Of a stretch of DNA of 64,000 bases, positions 30,085 through 39,937 are shown piece by piece. A program made the position numbers and the translations under genes. The stretch's first letter is position 1. Each line of letters opens with the position of its first letter. Under the pieces are notes generated by a model that was not told the origin of the DNA, did no database searches, and saw nothing but the letters and a program-made list of their open reading frames with translations. This DNA is from Gammaproteobacteria bacterium (lineage in GTDB: Bacteria; Pseudomonadota; Gammaproteobacteria; Nitrococcales; Nitrococcaceae), in the NCBI GenBank assembly GCA_030433275.1, contig JAUILK010000010.1, forward strand, positions 19,060 through 83,059, read 5' to 3'.

Positions 30085-31437
30085 CTAGCGCAACGCCCTC
30101 GCCGGGGCCTCGGACTCGCGTACCTGTGCGAGCAGCACGACGCCGGCAATGAAGAGCAAGATCAGCGCCAGCATTGAATAGCGTGGATTACCAAACCACA
30201 CTCCGAACAATCCAAACAGCGGTGGACCAACGAGTACGGCGAATTTACCCATGAGATTATAGAAACCGAAAAACTCTCCCGCTGCGTCGGCCGGGATAAG
30301 GCGTGCATAGAACGAGCGGCTCAGCGCCTGAACACCTCCTTGAACCAGACCTATCAATACGGCAATAGAAAAAAATTCCCAAGGCTCGCGAATCAACGCA
30401 CCCCACAGGCACACTCCGACGTAAATACCCAACCCGAGATAGATTCCGCGCCGGGGACCAATGCGCTGCCCATACCAACCAAACAGGATCGCCGCGGGAA
30501 ATCCAACAAATTGGGTGATGAGCAGCGCCACGATAAGCTCATTTTGTGCAAAGCCGAGCGATCGGCCGTAGGCCACCGCCATCCGGATCACGGTGCCGAC
30601 CGCATCAATATAGAGCCAGTAGGCAAGCAAAAAAATTCCAATCACCCGAAAGGTACGTAGGTGATGAATGGTCTCGACAAGCTGAGCAAACCCACGAGCC
30701 CACATCCGCCGACGCCCACGTGCACCCAGGCTCGGCTCTCGAACGAAAAGAATCAGCGGTATCGAGAAAGCTCCCCACCACAGAGCCGTGACGAGAAAAG
30801 CCGTCGTAGCCGCTGCCGTGGCATCGGTAAAGCCGAGTGCTTGCGGGTTCAAAGCGGCCAGCACGCAGCCGAGGTAAAGCAGTCCGCCCCCCAAATAACC
30901 CATGGCGAAACCCAACCCTGAAACAAAATGCCAGCGATCGGGGGGAGCAACCACAAGCAATAGCGCATCGTAGAACACATTCGCTCCCGCGAAACCGATC
31001 ATGGCGCAAACATAAAGGCTCGCGGCCGGCAACCAGGCACCTCCGGGTACTGAACTCAGCAAGCCGGTTGCAAATACTCCCAGAACCATGAAGACGACCA
31101 AAAAGCGTTTTTTGGCCCCGGCGCGATCCGCCACGGCACCAAGCACCGGCGCGAGTAAGGCGACGCCTAGGCCGGCCACGGCATTAATCCATCCCAAACG
31201 AAGGTTGGACTCGGCCCCACTGAGCCCAATGCTCCAAAAATCTTGGAACAGCAACGGAAAAAAACCGGCCAGCACCACGGTCGCAAACGCAGAGTTGGCC
31301 CAATCGTAAAGCGCCCACCCCCACACCGCTCGCGACCACAGTGAAAATCCACGTATCGACTGCAGGAAAGGCACGGTATCACCCAGGACATCTGGTCTAC
31401 CCTGGGCCTGCATACCCGGCGGGTTCTCATGTGCCAT
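30085..31437 (-). CDS. MFS transporter, UMF1/Atg22-like
   Basis: About 450 residues and roughly twelve membrane helices. The N-terminus WGWALYDWANSAFATVVLAGFFPLLFQ is the hallmark of the UMF1 (Atg22-like) branch of the major facilitator superfamily; DRAGAKKRFLV is the loop 2-3 motif. Substrate is unknown; yeast Atg22 exports vacuolar amino acids. Start set at ATG 31437, overlapping the rimI stop by 11 bases. The upstream extension lies within rimI. Confidence 0.85.
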   Translation of the reverse strand: MAHENPPGMQAQGRPDVLGDTVPFLQSIRGFSLWSRAVWGWALYDWANSAFATVVLAGFFPLLFQDFWSIGLSGAESNLRLGWINAVAGLGVALLAPVLGAVADRAGAKKRFLVVFMVLGVFATGLLSSVPGGAWLPAASLYVCAMIGFAGANVFYDALLLVVAPPDRWHFVSGLGFAMGYLGGGLLYLGCVLAALNPQALGFTDATAAATTAFLVTALWWGAFSIPLILFVREPSLGARGRRRMWARGFAQLVETIHHLRTFRVIGIFLLAYWLYIDAVGTVIRMAVAYGRSLGFAQNELIVALLITQFVGFPAAILFGWYGQRIGPRRGIYLGLGIYVGVCLWGALIREPWEFFSIAVLIGLVQGGVQALSRSFYARLIPADAAGEFFGFYNLMGKFAVLVGPPLFGLFGVWFGNPRYSMLALILLFIAGVVLLAQVRESEAPARALR

Positions 31438-31927
31438 GGCCTGATTCAACCCGTGGCGGCGTTGCAAAATCGAGCCGTAAAACGAGGGCATCTTCTCGCC
31501 CCTCTCGGCTCGGATAGTAGTTCCGCCGTCGCCCTATGATACGAAATCCGACGCTGCGGTAGAGATGCAACGCCGCGGCGTTGGACGGGCGCACCTCCAA
31601 GAATAGCGCCTGAGCGCCAAACCGAACGGACTGACGCAACGTGCGTTGCAAGAGGTTTCTGCCAAACCCGCGGCTCTGCCATTGCGGGCCAACCGCGATA
31701 TTGAGTATGTGAGCTTCGCCAGCACCATAACGCAGCACGACATATCCCACGATCCGGCTGGCGAATACGTGCACGCAACAATCATAGCCCACGCGCAAGC
31801 AGTCTCTGAATATACCGCGAGTCCAGGGAAACTCGTAGGCAGCCAACTCAATGGCGATGATTTCGTCGAGGTCGGCCGCGCGCATCGGCCGGATGGGGGT
31901 GAAAAATTCGCAGGGCTCAGCGCTCAT
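31427..31927 (-). CDS. rimI: Ribosomal protein S18-alanine N-acetyltransferase RimI
   Basis: GNAT acetyltransferase, 166 residues. The acetyl-CoA signature is VGPQWQSRGFGRNLLQ (near residue 79) with ILNIAV before it; LEVRPSNAAALHLYRSVGFRIIGRRRNYYP is typical of RimI. It is coupled to the upstream uracil-DNA glycosylase gene by an ATGA overlap. Confidence 0.92.
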   Translation of the reverse strand: MSAEPCEFFTPIRPMRAADLDEIIAIELAAYEFPWTRGIFRDCLRVGYDCCVHVFASRIVGYVVLRYGAGEAHILNIAVGPQWQSRGFGRNLLQRTLRQSVRFGAQALFLEVRPSNAAALHLYRSVGFRIIGRRRNYYPSREGREDALVLRLDFATPPRVESGHGT

Positions 31928-32730
31928 GGCGCGACTCCCATGGGCGGACTTGCATCGCGCAAACGCTGCCGGACATGCTTGAGATCCTGCCAGGCGTTAC
32001 GCTTGTCCGCGGGGCTGCGCAGCAAATAAGCTGGATGATAGGTAACCCGCAACAGTGTTGCCTGTGGACCGTAATGGTGCCACGCGCCACGCAGTCGTCC
32101 CAGTGACTGGGTGCTCTTGAGCAAACACTGTGCCGCAACCCGGCCTAGGGCGAGGATTAAGCTGGGCGAAATCAACTCCAGTTGCCGTCGCAGATAGGGC
32201 TCACACGCCGCGACCTCTTCCGGCCGTGGATCCCGGTTGTTCGGAGGCCTTGATTTCAACACATTAGTGATATAGACCGTCTCGCGCGAGAGGTCGATCG
32301 CACGCAGCATCTCATCGAGCAGTTTGCCCGCGCGCCCGACGAAAGGTTCACCGCGGAGATCCTCCTGAGCCCCGGGTGCTTCGCCGATCAATACCAATTG
32401 CGCCTGCCGATCGCCGATGCCGAAGACCGCCTGGGTTCGCGTCTCATGCAGGGAGCAACGCTCGCACTGCTCTACCCGCTCGCGCAAAGCCTCCCAGTTC
32501 AAACTCGCAATTTCGGCCTGCTCCGTCAACGGCCGCTCTTGTTGTTGTATATCGGCCGCATCTTCAGCCGTGGCGCCTAGCTGCACCGGCCGCTCGACCG
32601 ACGCCCGACCGGCCGTGTTTTCCACAGGCGCTTGCCTGGTCACTTCGCATTGTCGTCGAACCCACACATCAATACCCAGACGCTCAAGATACTGCAGCTG
32701 AAATAAACCATTGTGCGTCTTCATGAACAT
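31924..32730 (-). CDS. Family 4 uracil-DNA glycosylase (Fe-S)
   Basis: Removes uracil from DNA to start base-excision repair. The 268-residue protein has a variable N-terminus (about 1-80), then the Fe-S cysteines CERCSLHETRTQAVFG (near 92), motif GEAPGAQEDLRGEPFVGRAGKLLD, NVLKSRPPNNRDPRPEE with further cluster Cys in EVAACEPYLRRQ, and TYHPAYLLR at the active-site end. It precedes rimI, a common pairing. A second Met (32724) could be the start. Confidence 0.92.
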   Translation of the reverse strand: MFMKTHNGLFQLQYLERLGIDVWVRRQCEVTRQAPVENTAGRASVERPVQLGATAEDAADIQQQERPLTEQAEIASLNWEALRERVEQCERCSLHETRTQAVFGIGDRQAQLVLIGEAPGAQEDLRGEPFVGRAGKLLDEMLRAIDLSRETVYITNVLKSRPPNNRDPRPEEVAACEPYLRRQLELISPSLILALGRVAAQCLLKSTQSLGRLRGAWHHYGPQATLLRVTYHPAYLLRSPADKRNAWQDLKHVRQRLRDASPPMGVAP

Positions 32731-32831
32731 ACTTCGCGGCTAACCGCAACCCTCGACGTTACCGAATCTTCGAACTGAACTCGCCTTTACAGTAACTCTA
32801 GCTGCTTTGCTCCGCCGCGGTGACTCGTCCC

Positions 32832-32886
32832 GCAGGTCAATACAATCGACCTGCCCCCTACTCCCCTCTCAAACCAGTTGAGAGGG
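32832..32886 (-). terminator. Tandem hairpins downstream of leuA
   Basis: Read leftward from leuA: first hairpin arms CCCTCTCAA / TTGAGAGGG (32864-32886, five-base loop, nine perfect pairs); second arms GCAGGTCGAT / ATTGACCTGC (32832-32854, three-base loop, ten pairs with one G-U). Neither has a clean T-run, so termination may be weak or the structures may protect the 3' end. Confidence 0.55.
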
Positions 32887-32912
32887 CCGATCGAGCTCGC
32901 CAACAACCCGCC

Positions 32913-34463
32913 TTAAGGCAGCGCGATTTGCGGATGAGTCCGCCGATCGGCCTGTTCCAATTTATTGAGCGCGTTGATGTAGGCTTTTGCCGAGGCAACC
33001 ACGATGTCGGTATCCGAACCCTGACCATTGACGATCCGCCCGGCCTTGTCCAGCCGCACCGTTACCTCTCCCTGAGCATCACTGCCAGTCGTAATATTGT
33101 TCACGGAGTACAGCAGCAACTCCGTACCGCTTTGAACGACACTGTCGATCGCCTTGAAAGCAGCGTCCACCGGCCCATCCCCGCTCGAACTGGCCCGGCG
33201 CTCTTCCTCACCTAACACAAGAATGATCTCTGCGAACGGGCGCTCTCCCGTTTCCGAACAACACCGGAAAGAAATTAACCGGATGCGCTCGTTGATCAAT
33301 GCGGCACTCGCCTCGCTTGCAAGTGCTTGTAGATCTTCGTCGAATATCTCGTGCTTTTTATCGGCGAGATCCTTGAACCGAGCGAAGGCCTCGTTGAGCT
33401 GCGCTTCGGTAGAAAAACCAATCCCCAGAGCTTGGCAGCGGCTCCGAAAGGCGTTACGACCGCTGTGTTTGCCCAACACCATGCGGTTGGCTCCCCAACC
33501 GACCTCCTCGGCACGCATGATCTCGTAGGTTTCACGCATCTTGAGCACACCGTCCTGGTGGATACCCGACTCATGGGCAAAAGCATTGGCGCCAACAATG
33601 GCCTTGTTGGGCTGGACCGTAAAACCGGTAATATTGGCTACCAACTTCGAGGTCGGCACGATCTCTTGTGCGTTAATGCCCGTATCGCACGGAAAAAAAT
33701 CCCGCCGCGTGCGCACGGCCATTACGAGCTCCTCCAAAGCCGCATTGCCCGCTCGTTCACCCAACCCGTTGATCGTACATTCCACTTGACGAGCTCCGCT
33801 CATGACAGCAGCCAGCGAGTTTGCCACTGCCAAACCGAGATCGTTATGGCAGTGCACCGACCAAGTGGCCTGGTCCGAGTTCGGCACGCGTGCTCGCAAA
33901 TCCGCGATCAACGCTCCAAACTGCTCGGGAACGCTGTATCCCACGGTATCGGGTATATTAACCGTCGTGGCCCCTGCCTTGATCACCGCCTCCAGCACTT
34001 GGCAGAGAAAATCCGGCTCCGAGCGTGCAGCATCCTCAGGCGAGAATTCGACGTCATCGCAATAGCGTCGGGCATGCCGAACCGCCCAAACAGCCTGCTC
34101 TAACACCGCTTGCGGCTCCATCTTGAGCTTCATCTGCATATGGATCGGTGAGGTGGCAAGGAAGGTGTGAATGCGCCCGGCCGCCGCCGGCTCGATTGCT
34201 GCTGCGGCCCGGTCGATGTCCGCCTCGCGCGCCCGGGCGAGTGCGCAAACCCGGCTTTCTCGAACACACCCCGCCACCGCTCGCACGGCCTCATAGTCGC
34301 CACTGCTCGCAGCTGGAAAGCCGGCTTCGATCACATTGACCCGCATCCGCTCCAGCGCTTTGGCGATGCGCAGTTTCTCCTCTCTGGTCATGGAAGCCCC
34401 GGGGCTTTGTTCGCCATCGCGAAGGGTGGTGTCAAATATGATAAGACGTTCGGCCTGGTTCAT
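32913..34463 (-). CDS. leuA: 2-isopropylmalate synthase LeuA
   Basis: Condenses acetyl-CoA with ketoisovalerate, the committed step of leucine synthesis, with leucine feedback. The product is 516 residues. The catalytic barrel starts [18 protein letters not shown], with [17 protein letters not shown] (metal His residues) and [27 protein letters not shown] follows, and the C-terminal regulatory LeuA domain has [15 protein letters not shown] and [12 protein letters not shown] start. A leucine-rich leader frame lies upstream (34518-34697). Confidence 0.97.
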   Translation of the reverse strand: MNQAERLIIFDTTLRDGEQSPGASMTREEKLRIAKALERMRVNVIEAGFPAASSGDYEAVRAVAGCVRESRVCALARAREADIDRAAAAIEPAAAGRIHTFLATSPIHMQMKLKMEPQAVLEQAVWAVRHARRYCDDVEFSPEDAARSEPDFLCQVLEAVIKAGATTVNIPDTVGYSVPEQFGALIADLRARVPNSDQATWSVHCHNDLGLAVANSLAAVMSGARQVECTINGLGERAGNAALEELVMAVRTRRDFFPCDTGINAQEIVPTSKLVANITGFTVQPNKAIVGANAFAHESGIHQDGVLKMRETYEIMRAEEVGWGANRMVLGKHSGRNAFRSRCQALGIGFSTEAQLNEAFARFKDLADKKHEIFDEDLQALASEASAALINERIRLISFRCCSETGERPFAEIILVLGEEERRASSSGDGPVDAAFKAIDSVVQSGTELLLYSVNNITTGSDAQGEVTVRLDKAGRIVNGQGSDTDIVVASAKAYINALNKLEQADRRTHPQIALP

Positions 34464-34517
34464 GCTTAGGCTCCGCTTGGTTATCCCATAGATGCCAATC
34501 CGCTGACCCCACCGAAC

Positions 34518-34697
34518 TCATGGGAGCCGATTTGGGCGCGGTTTCGAACAGCGGGTGATCGTGAGCGGGAGAGTTGCTACCTTAAGGCAACCGCCGTCGC
34601 AGCCGCTACGAATCGGCGCAGATAGCAATAGACGAAGACGCCCGGGACAACTCCATAGTAGTAGCGCCGGAGCAGTGGGTGAGGAGCAGCCCATCAT
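34518..34697 (-). CDS. Putative leucine leader peptide ahead of leuA
   Basis: A 59-codon frame from ATG 34697 to TGA 34518, ending 54 bp before leuA. Codons 12-14 are CTA CTA CTA (34656-34664), and codons 21-25 read CTT CGT CTA TTG CTA. Seven of 14 residues in this span are not Leu, but the two clusters of a rare Leu codon resemble the run of four Leu codons in the E. coli leu leader. The length is above that of classic leaders and no ribosome site is obvious, so an internal start or chance remains possible. Confidence 0.45.
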   Translation of the reverse strand: MMGCSSPTAPALLLWSCPGRLRLLLSAPIRSGCDGGCLKVATLPLTITRCSKPRPNRLP

Positions 34698-34750
34698 TAA
34701 GATTCACACTGCACCACCCGCCCGGTGGGCCCCCAAATTCAGATATTAAC

Positions 34751-34778
34751 TATATAACGCCCATTCGCGACTGGACAA
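34751..34778 (-). promoter_or_regulatory. Promoter for the leuA leader
   Basis: Reading leftward: -35 TTGTCC (34773-34778), 16-base spacer, -10 TATATA (34751-34756). It begins just past the pssA stop codon and would start RNA near 34744, about 47 bases before the leader ATG. Confidence 0.55.
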
Positions 34779-34783
34779 CCCAT

Positions 34784-35584
34784 TTACTTCCCCGACGGAG
34801 GACGCTCAGCGACGGCGCGAATGCGCCGACGGCGGCGTTGCACCACGGTCAGCACCGGACCAGAGCCCATATATACAAGCGCCACCAAAAACAGCACCAG
34901 CGGAGGATGCACCGAGGTCACCGCGAGCACTAGAACCAGCAACACCATGGCAATAAACGGGACTCGATAGCGAAAATCAATCTCTTTAAAGCTGTAATAG
35001 CGGGCGTTACTTACCATCAGAATCCCGGCCAACACCGTCAACACCAAAGCGGGAAGACCAACACCAACGCCGCCCATATCCAGCCGATTGCCCGCCCAGA
35101 CCATGCCGGCGACTACAGCGGCGGCCGAAGGGCTAGGGAGCCCCTGGAAATAGCGCTTGTCGGCTACCCCGGCCTGGGTGTTAAAGCGCGCCAAACGCAA
35201 GCCGGCGCAGGCCGCATAAATGAACGCTCCCAACCAACCCAACTTACCCCATAGGGGACCCCATGCGGCGAGATCCGCCAGCGCCCACTGATATATCACC
35301 AGCGCCGGCGCCACCCCAAAGGAAACCATATCGGCGATGCTATCGTATTGCATCCCGAAAGCGCTTTGAGTATTGGTCAACCGGGCCACGCGACCATCGA
35401 GTCCATCCATCACCATGGCGATCAGCACACCGATAGCAGCGCTTTGGAACGCATCGTTAATCGCCGCAACCATCGCGTAAAAACCAAAAAACAAGGCCGT
35501 TGTGGTCAAAAGGTTAGGCAATAGATAGATGCCGCGGCGCTGCCGAACAACCCTGCCATTGTGGCTGTCGTTGGGTTCACTCAT
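34784..35584 (-). CDS. pssA: CDP-diacylglycerol-serine O-phosphatidyltransferase PssA (membrane type)
   Basis: Makes phosphatidylserine, the precursor of phosphatidylethanolamine. The 266-residue protein has about seven membrane helices. The CDP-alcohol phosphotransferase motif is MDGLDGRVARLTNTQSAFG followed by MQYDSIADMVSFG (near residues 60-91), with all four Asp in place. It starts YLLPNLLTTTALFFGFYA. It sits between ilvC and leuA, a recurring arrangement; no psd gene is seen here. Confidence 0.95.
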   Translation of the reverse strand: MSEPNDSHNGRVVRQRRGIYLLPNLLTTTALFFGFYAMVAAINDAFQSAAIGVLIAMVMDGLDGRVARLTNTQSAFGMQYDSIADMVSFGVAPALVIYQWALADLAAWGPLWGKLGWLGAFIYAACAGLRLARFNTQAGVADKRYFQGLPSPSAAAVVAGMVWAGNRLDMGGVGVGLPALVLTVLAGILMVSNARYYSFKEIDFRYRVPFIAMVLLVLVLAVTSVHPPLVLFLVALVYMGSGPVLTVVQRRRRRIRAVAERPPSGK

Positions 35585-35686
35585 GGAAGCACGGGCAGGT
35601 GTGGCATCGGTTCAACCGTCGGTTGCGGCGCTACATTGCCTCAAGTGTAGGGCCATAGACGGCCGGCGAGCGCGCGGGGGCAGCGC

Positions 35687-35716
35687 GGCGCCGACCAGCC
35701 GCAGCGGGTCGGCGCC
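35687..35716 (-). repeat. Perfect 10-bp stem-loop between ilvC and pssA
   Basis: Arms GGCGCCGACC (35687-35696) and GGTCGGCGCC (35707-35716) with a ten-base loop, in a 245 bp spacer otherwise empty of genes. Very stable, GC-rich, with no T-run on either side; may be an mRNA processing or stability element. Confidence 0.7.
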
Positions 35717-35829
35717 ACGCCGATGACAAGACGGGTAGCTACCCCAATGGGGCGCCGCAGCAACCTGCCGATAACGATACGGTATCGCGATCGGCTGGCC
35801 AATGCGGAGCAATGTGCGCTGCACAAAAA

Positions 35830-36894
<1,065 letters not shown>

Positions 36895-37389
36895 TCAAAG
36901 CCGCATTTGCTTGTCACCTCGCGCAATACCGATCACGCCGGAGCGCACGACTTCAAGCGGCGTCCGCCGTTCGATCACCTCGAGGAAGGCATCCAGCTTA
37001 CTGCTGGTACCGGTGAGCTCGATGGTGTAGCTCTTGCTGGTGACATCAAGTATGCGTCCGCGGAAAATATCCGCCAGACGCTTGTATTCTTGGCGAGCCT
37101 CTGCCGTGACGGCCTGCACCTTTACCAGCATAATCTCTCGCTCGATGTGCTCGGCCTCGGTGATGTCCAGCACTTTGACCACATCCAGCAGCTTGTTCAA
37201 CTGCTTGATGATCTGCTCGATGATGCGGTCATCACCAAAGGTCACCAGCGTCATGCGCGAGAGCGTAGGGTCATCCGTAGGGGCAACCGTAAGGCACTCG
37301 ATATTGTAACCACGGGTAGTGAACAAACCGGCGATCCGCGATAGAGCGCCGAACTCGTTCTCCACGAGAATGGAGATAATATGCCGCAT
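36895..37389 (-). CDS. ilvH: Acetolactate synthase small (regulatory) subunit IlvH
   Basis: Regulatory subunit that activates acetolactate synthase and makes it valine-sensitive. 164 residues: ACT domain MRHIISILVENEFGALSRIAGLFTTRG-type N-terminus (kept here as its first part) and a C-terminal domain with ELTGTSSKLDAFL. The catalytic subunit gene ilvB, normally directly upstream, is absent: the next gene upstream is on the other strand, and ilvH has its own promoter at 37500-37528. Confidence 0.96.
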   Translation of the reverse strand: MRHIISILVENEFGALSRIAGLFTTRGYNIECLTVAPTDDPTLSRMTLVTFGDDRIIEQIIKQLNKLLDVVKVLDITEAEHIEREIMLVKVQAVTAEARQEYKRLADIFRGRILDVTSKSYTIELTGTSSKLDAFLEVIERRTPLEVVRSGVIGIARGDKQMRL

Positions 37390-37499
37390 TGGCCCCCTAC
37401 CCAGGTTACGGGCCCGATACTGGAACGCGAACCGACGCGACGTCCCGGGCCTACGCGGGATGCTTGAAATGGTCCGCCAGATAATTCAGTGAACGTTGA

Positions 37500-37528
37500 A
37501 TTGTATTGGGTACGAGGAAGCGCATCAA
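37500..37528 (-). promoter_or_regulatory. Promoter for ilvH-ilvC
   Basis: Reading leftward: -35 TTGATG (37523-37528), 17-base spacer, -10 TACAAT (37500-37505). Transcription would start near 37493, leaving a leader of about 100 bases with a GGCCCG/CGGGCC stem. I saw no branched-chain-rich leader peptide in it. Confidence 0.65.
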
Positions 37529-37642
37529 GCGCCAAGCAAGTATCGGTGGAAAACCGCCGTTCGTCGGCCATCTAATACCTGCCCTTTTGGGTATGCTTCA
37601 TACTCCTTCCTGCATACCACTCTATTTCAAGGAGAGGCACGC

Positions 37643-38116
37643 ATGCAGCGAATCGTATGGATTGCGACCGTATTGGCCGTACTGACGGTTTCAACCGCTA
37701 TGGCGGAAAAAATCTTCAAATGGCGTGACTCTCAGGGACAAATCCATTACGGCGAACTCCCGTCCGCGGGGCAATCTGCGCAAACCCTCGACATCCAAAC
37801 ACCGCCCGAACATACGGCGCCGCGCCAGCCTACAACCCTACCAGGAACACCGCTGAGCTCCGACGACCAGAAAACTGCGGCCCAGCTGAACGAAAGCGAC
37901 CAGCACGCCCAGCAAAATGCCGGCAAGCGACAACCGCCGCACCCCTCGTGCTCGACCGCGCGACAAAATCTAGTTTATCTTCAAGCCGGTGGCAGCAATC
38001 GCCGATTCCGCGATACTTCCGGGAAAGTGGTGCGCTATACGCAAGCGCAGCGGGAGGCGAAAATCGCCGCCACCAAGCATTACCTTGAGAAGTACTGCTC
38101 ACCGAATAACCCTTAA
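37643..38116 (+). CDS. DUF4124 periplasmic protein
   Basis: A 157-residue exported protein. Signal peptide about 1-21 (cleavage after AMA), then the DUF4124 motif EKIFKWRDSQGQIHYGELP, a Pro/Gln-rich middle, and a C-terminal part with CSTARQNLVYLQ and YLEKYC. ATG 37643 has an AAGGAGA site; the frame upstream of it lies in the ilvH promoter region. Function unknown; divergent from ilvH. Confidence 0.9.
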   Translation: MQRIVWIATVLAVLTVSTAMAEKIFKWRDSQGQIHYGELPSAGQSAQTLDIQTPPEHTAPRQPTTLPGTPLSSDDQKTAAQLNESDQHAQQNAGKRQPPHPSCSTARQNLVYLQAGGSNRRFRDTSGKVVRYTQAQREAKIAATKHYLEKYCSPNNP

Positions 38117-38216
38117 GGTTGAGCGGTTGCCGTCGATTCCGTACACGGCATGAGATACCCTTTAGAACGCTTGGTATGCAAATCCCGGCCGTGGCTTGCG
38201 GAGACAATTAACAGCT

Positions 38217-39926
38217 ATGCGAGTAACCGGTTTTCCCCTATTTACCTCAAGGGAGGTTCCAGCTGATGCCGAGATCATCAGTCATCAGTTGATGCTTCGT
38301 GCCGGCCTTATCACTCGGCTCGGTGCTGGGCTTTACACTTGGCTACCGCTCGGACTGCGAGTGCTGCGCAATGTCGAGCGGGTGGTTCGAGAGGAGATGG
38401 ATCGCATCGGCACGTTGGAGGTGTTGATGCCCGCCGTCCAGCCGGCCGAACTCTGGCAGGAATCCGGGCGTTGGGATATGTATGGCCCACTTCTGCTGCG
38501 CATCAAGGATCGCCATGAGCGCGATTTCTGCTTCGGCCCTACCCACGAAGAGGTGGTCACGGACGTCGTACGGCGGGAGATCAAAAGCTATCGCCAGCTT
38601 CCCGTCAGCTATTACCAGATCCAGACCAAGTTCCGGGATGAGACCCGACCCCGGTTCGGCGTCATGCGTGCACGTGAGTTCGTGATGAAGGACGCCTACT
38701 CCTTCCACCAGTCCCAGGAATCGCTGCAGCAGACCTACGACGCCATGCGCGGAGCCTACAGCCGGATCTTCGAACGGCTGGACCTGTCCTTCCGGCCGGT
38801 GTGCGCCGACTCCGGCACCATCGGCGGCGCCGTCTCGGAGGAGTTTCATGTGCTAGCCGACTCCGGCGAGGACGAAATCGCCGCTTGCGGGCGCTGCGAC
38901 TACGCAGCTAACACCGAACTCGCCGAAAGCCGGCCGCCGCTCCCCGCCAGGGAACCCCCTGCTGATCGCGAGGAGCACGAAACGCCGGATATCCATACCG
39001 TCGCCGAGCAGACGGAAATGCTCGGCATCCCCTTAACCAAGGCGGTCAAGACCGTCGTCGTCATGGCCGACAACGAACCCGCGGTGCTCTTCGTGGCCGG
39101 CGACGACGCGCTCAATATGATCAAGGCGGCCAACACCCTTGGCGCCAGTGAGGTCCGCCTCGCCGAGCCCGAAGAGGCGCAAGAAGCCACCGGTGTACCA
39201 AGGGGCTTCATCGGCCCCCGCGGCTTGCCAGAAGGCCTGCGAACCCTGGTAGATGCCCGTGCCGCGCAGCTCACCAACTTCTCTTCCGGGGCCAACCGCA
39301 AGGACTATCACTGGGTCAACCTGAATTGGGGCCGGGACATGCCTCTGCCCGAAGTTGCCGACCTGCGCACGGTCAAGGCCGGCGAGCAGTGCCCGCGCTG
39401 CGACGGGCGGTTGGTCATCACCCGGGGCATCGAGGTGGGCCATATCTTCCAGCTCGGCACCAAGTACAGCGAAGCCATGGAGGCCCGCGTCCTGAACGAG
39501 AACGGCGACCAGGTTCCCATGATCATGGGCTGCTATGGAATCGGCGTCTCCCGGGTGGTGGCCGCCGCAATCGAGCAAAATCACGATGAGCGCGGCATTG
39601 TCTGGCCGACACCTCTGGCACCCTTCCAGGTCGCTATCGTCTCCATCAACGCGCACCGCTCCGAGGATGTTCGCCGTGCGGCTGAACGCCTACATGAGAC
39701 ACTCGATGCCGCCGGACTGGAGCCGCTCTGGGACGATCGCGAGGCGCGGCCGGGGGTCAAATTCGCCGACATGGAGCTGATCGGTATACCCCATCGCCTC
39801 GTAATCAGCGATCGCGGGCTTGCCGCCGGCACAGTCGAATATCGCGGCCGTACCGAGCCCACTAGCCGCCATCTGCCCTGCGAACACGTACTTGAATTCC
39901 TGCGCGGCCTCCACCAGGAAGCCTGA
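38217..39926 (+). CDS. proS: Prolyl-tRNA synthetase ProS (bacterial type with INS domain)
   Basis: Class II synthetase charging tRNA-Pro. 569 residues from ATG 38217 (MRVTGFPLFTSREVPADAE), which aligns with the E. coli N-terminus; a TTG seven codons earlier is in frame. Motif 2 FRDETRPRFGVMRAREFVMKD, an editing (INS) domain around residues 230-390, motif 3 GIGVSRVVAA and an anticodon-binding domain ending LVISDRGLAAGTVEYRGR. Confidence 0.97.
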   Translation: MRVTGFPLFTSREVPADAEIISHQLMLRAGLITRLGAGLYTWLPLGLRVLRNVERVVREEMDRIGTLEVLMPAVQPAELWQESGRWDMYGPLLLRIKDRHERDFCFGPTHEEVVTDVVRREIKSYRQLPVSYYQIQTKFRDETRPRFGVMRAREFVMKDAYSFHQSQESLQQTYDAMRGAYSRIFERLDLSFRPVCADSGTIGGAVSEEFHVLADSGEDEIAACGRCDYAANTELAESRPPLPAREPPADREEHETPDIHTVAEQTEMLGIPLTKAVKTVVVMADNEPAVLFVAGDDALNMIKAANTLGASEVRLAEPEEAQEATGVPRGFIGPRGLPEGLRTLVDARAAQLTNFSSGANRKDYHWVNLNWGRDMPLPEVADLRTVKAGEQCPRCDGRLVITRGIEVGHIFQLGTKYSEAMEARVLNENGDQVPMIMGCYGIGVSRVVAAAIEQNHDERGIVWPTPLAPFQVAIVSINAHRSEDVRRAAERLHETLDAAGLEPLWDDREARPGVKFADMELIGIPHRLVISDRGLAAGTVEYRGRTEPTSRHLPCEHVLEFLRGLHQEA

Positions 39927-39937
39927 ACGGCGACCGG

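Larger units (their letters stand above)
34464..34783 (-). other. leuA upstream region
   Basis: 320 bp between the pssA stop and the leuA start. It holds a promoter-like pair at 34751-34778, a leucine-rich leader frame at 34518-34697, a small stem (CCACC/GGTGG) in the 5' untranslated part, and a possible hairpin GTTGC/GCAAC late in the leader. No textbook terminator with a T-run was seen. Confidence 0.6.

Noticed and set aside
37448..37522. 24-codon minus-strand frame (MRFLVPNTIQRS...) as a possible ilv leader peptide
   Set aside because: No ribosome site, starts upstream of the predicted transcription start, and is not rich in Ile, Leu or Val.
37251..37571. 106-codon minus-strand frame that could have been the tail of ilvB
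   Set aside because: Its translation has no IlvB features and it overlaps the ilvH promoter and the ilvH 5' end in another frame.
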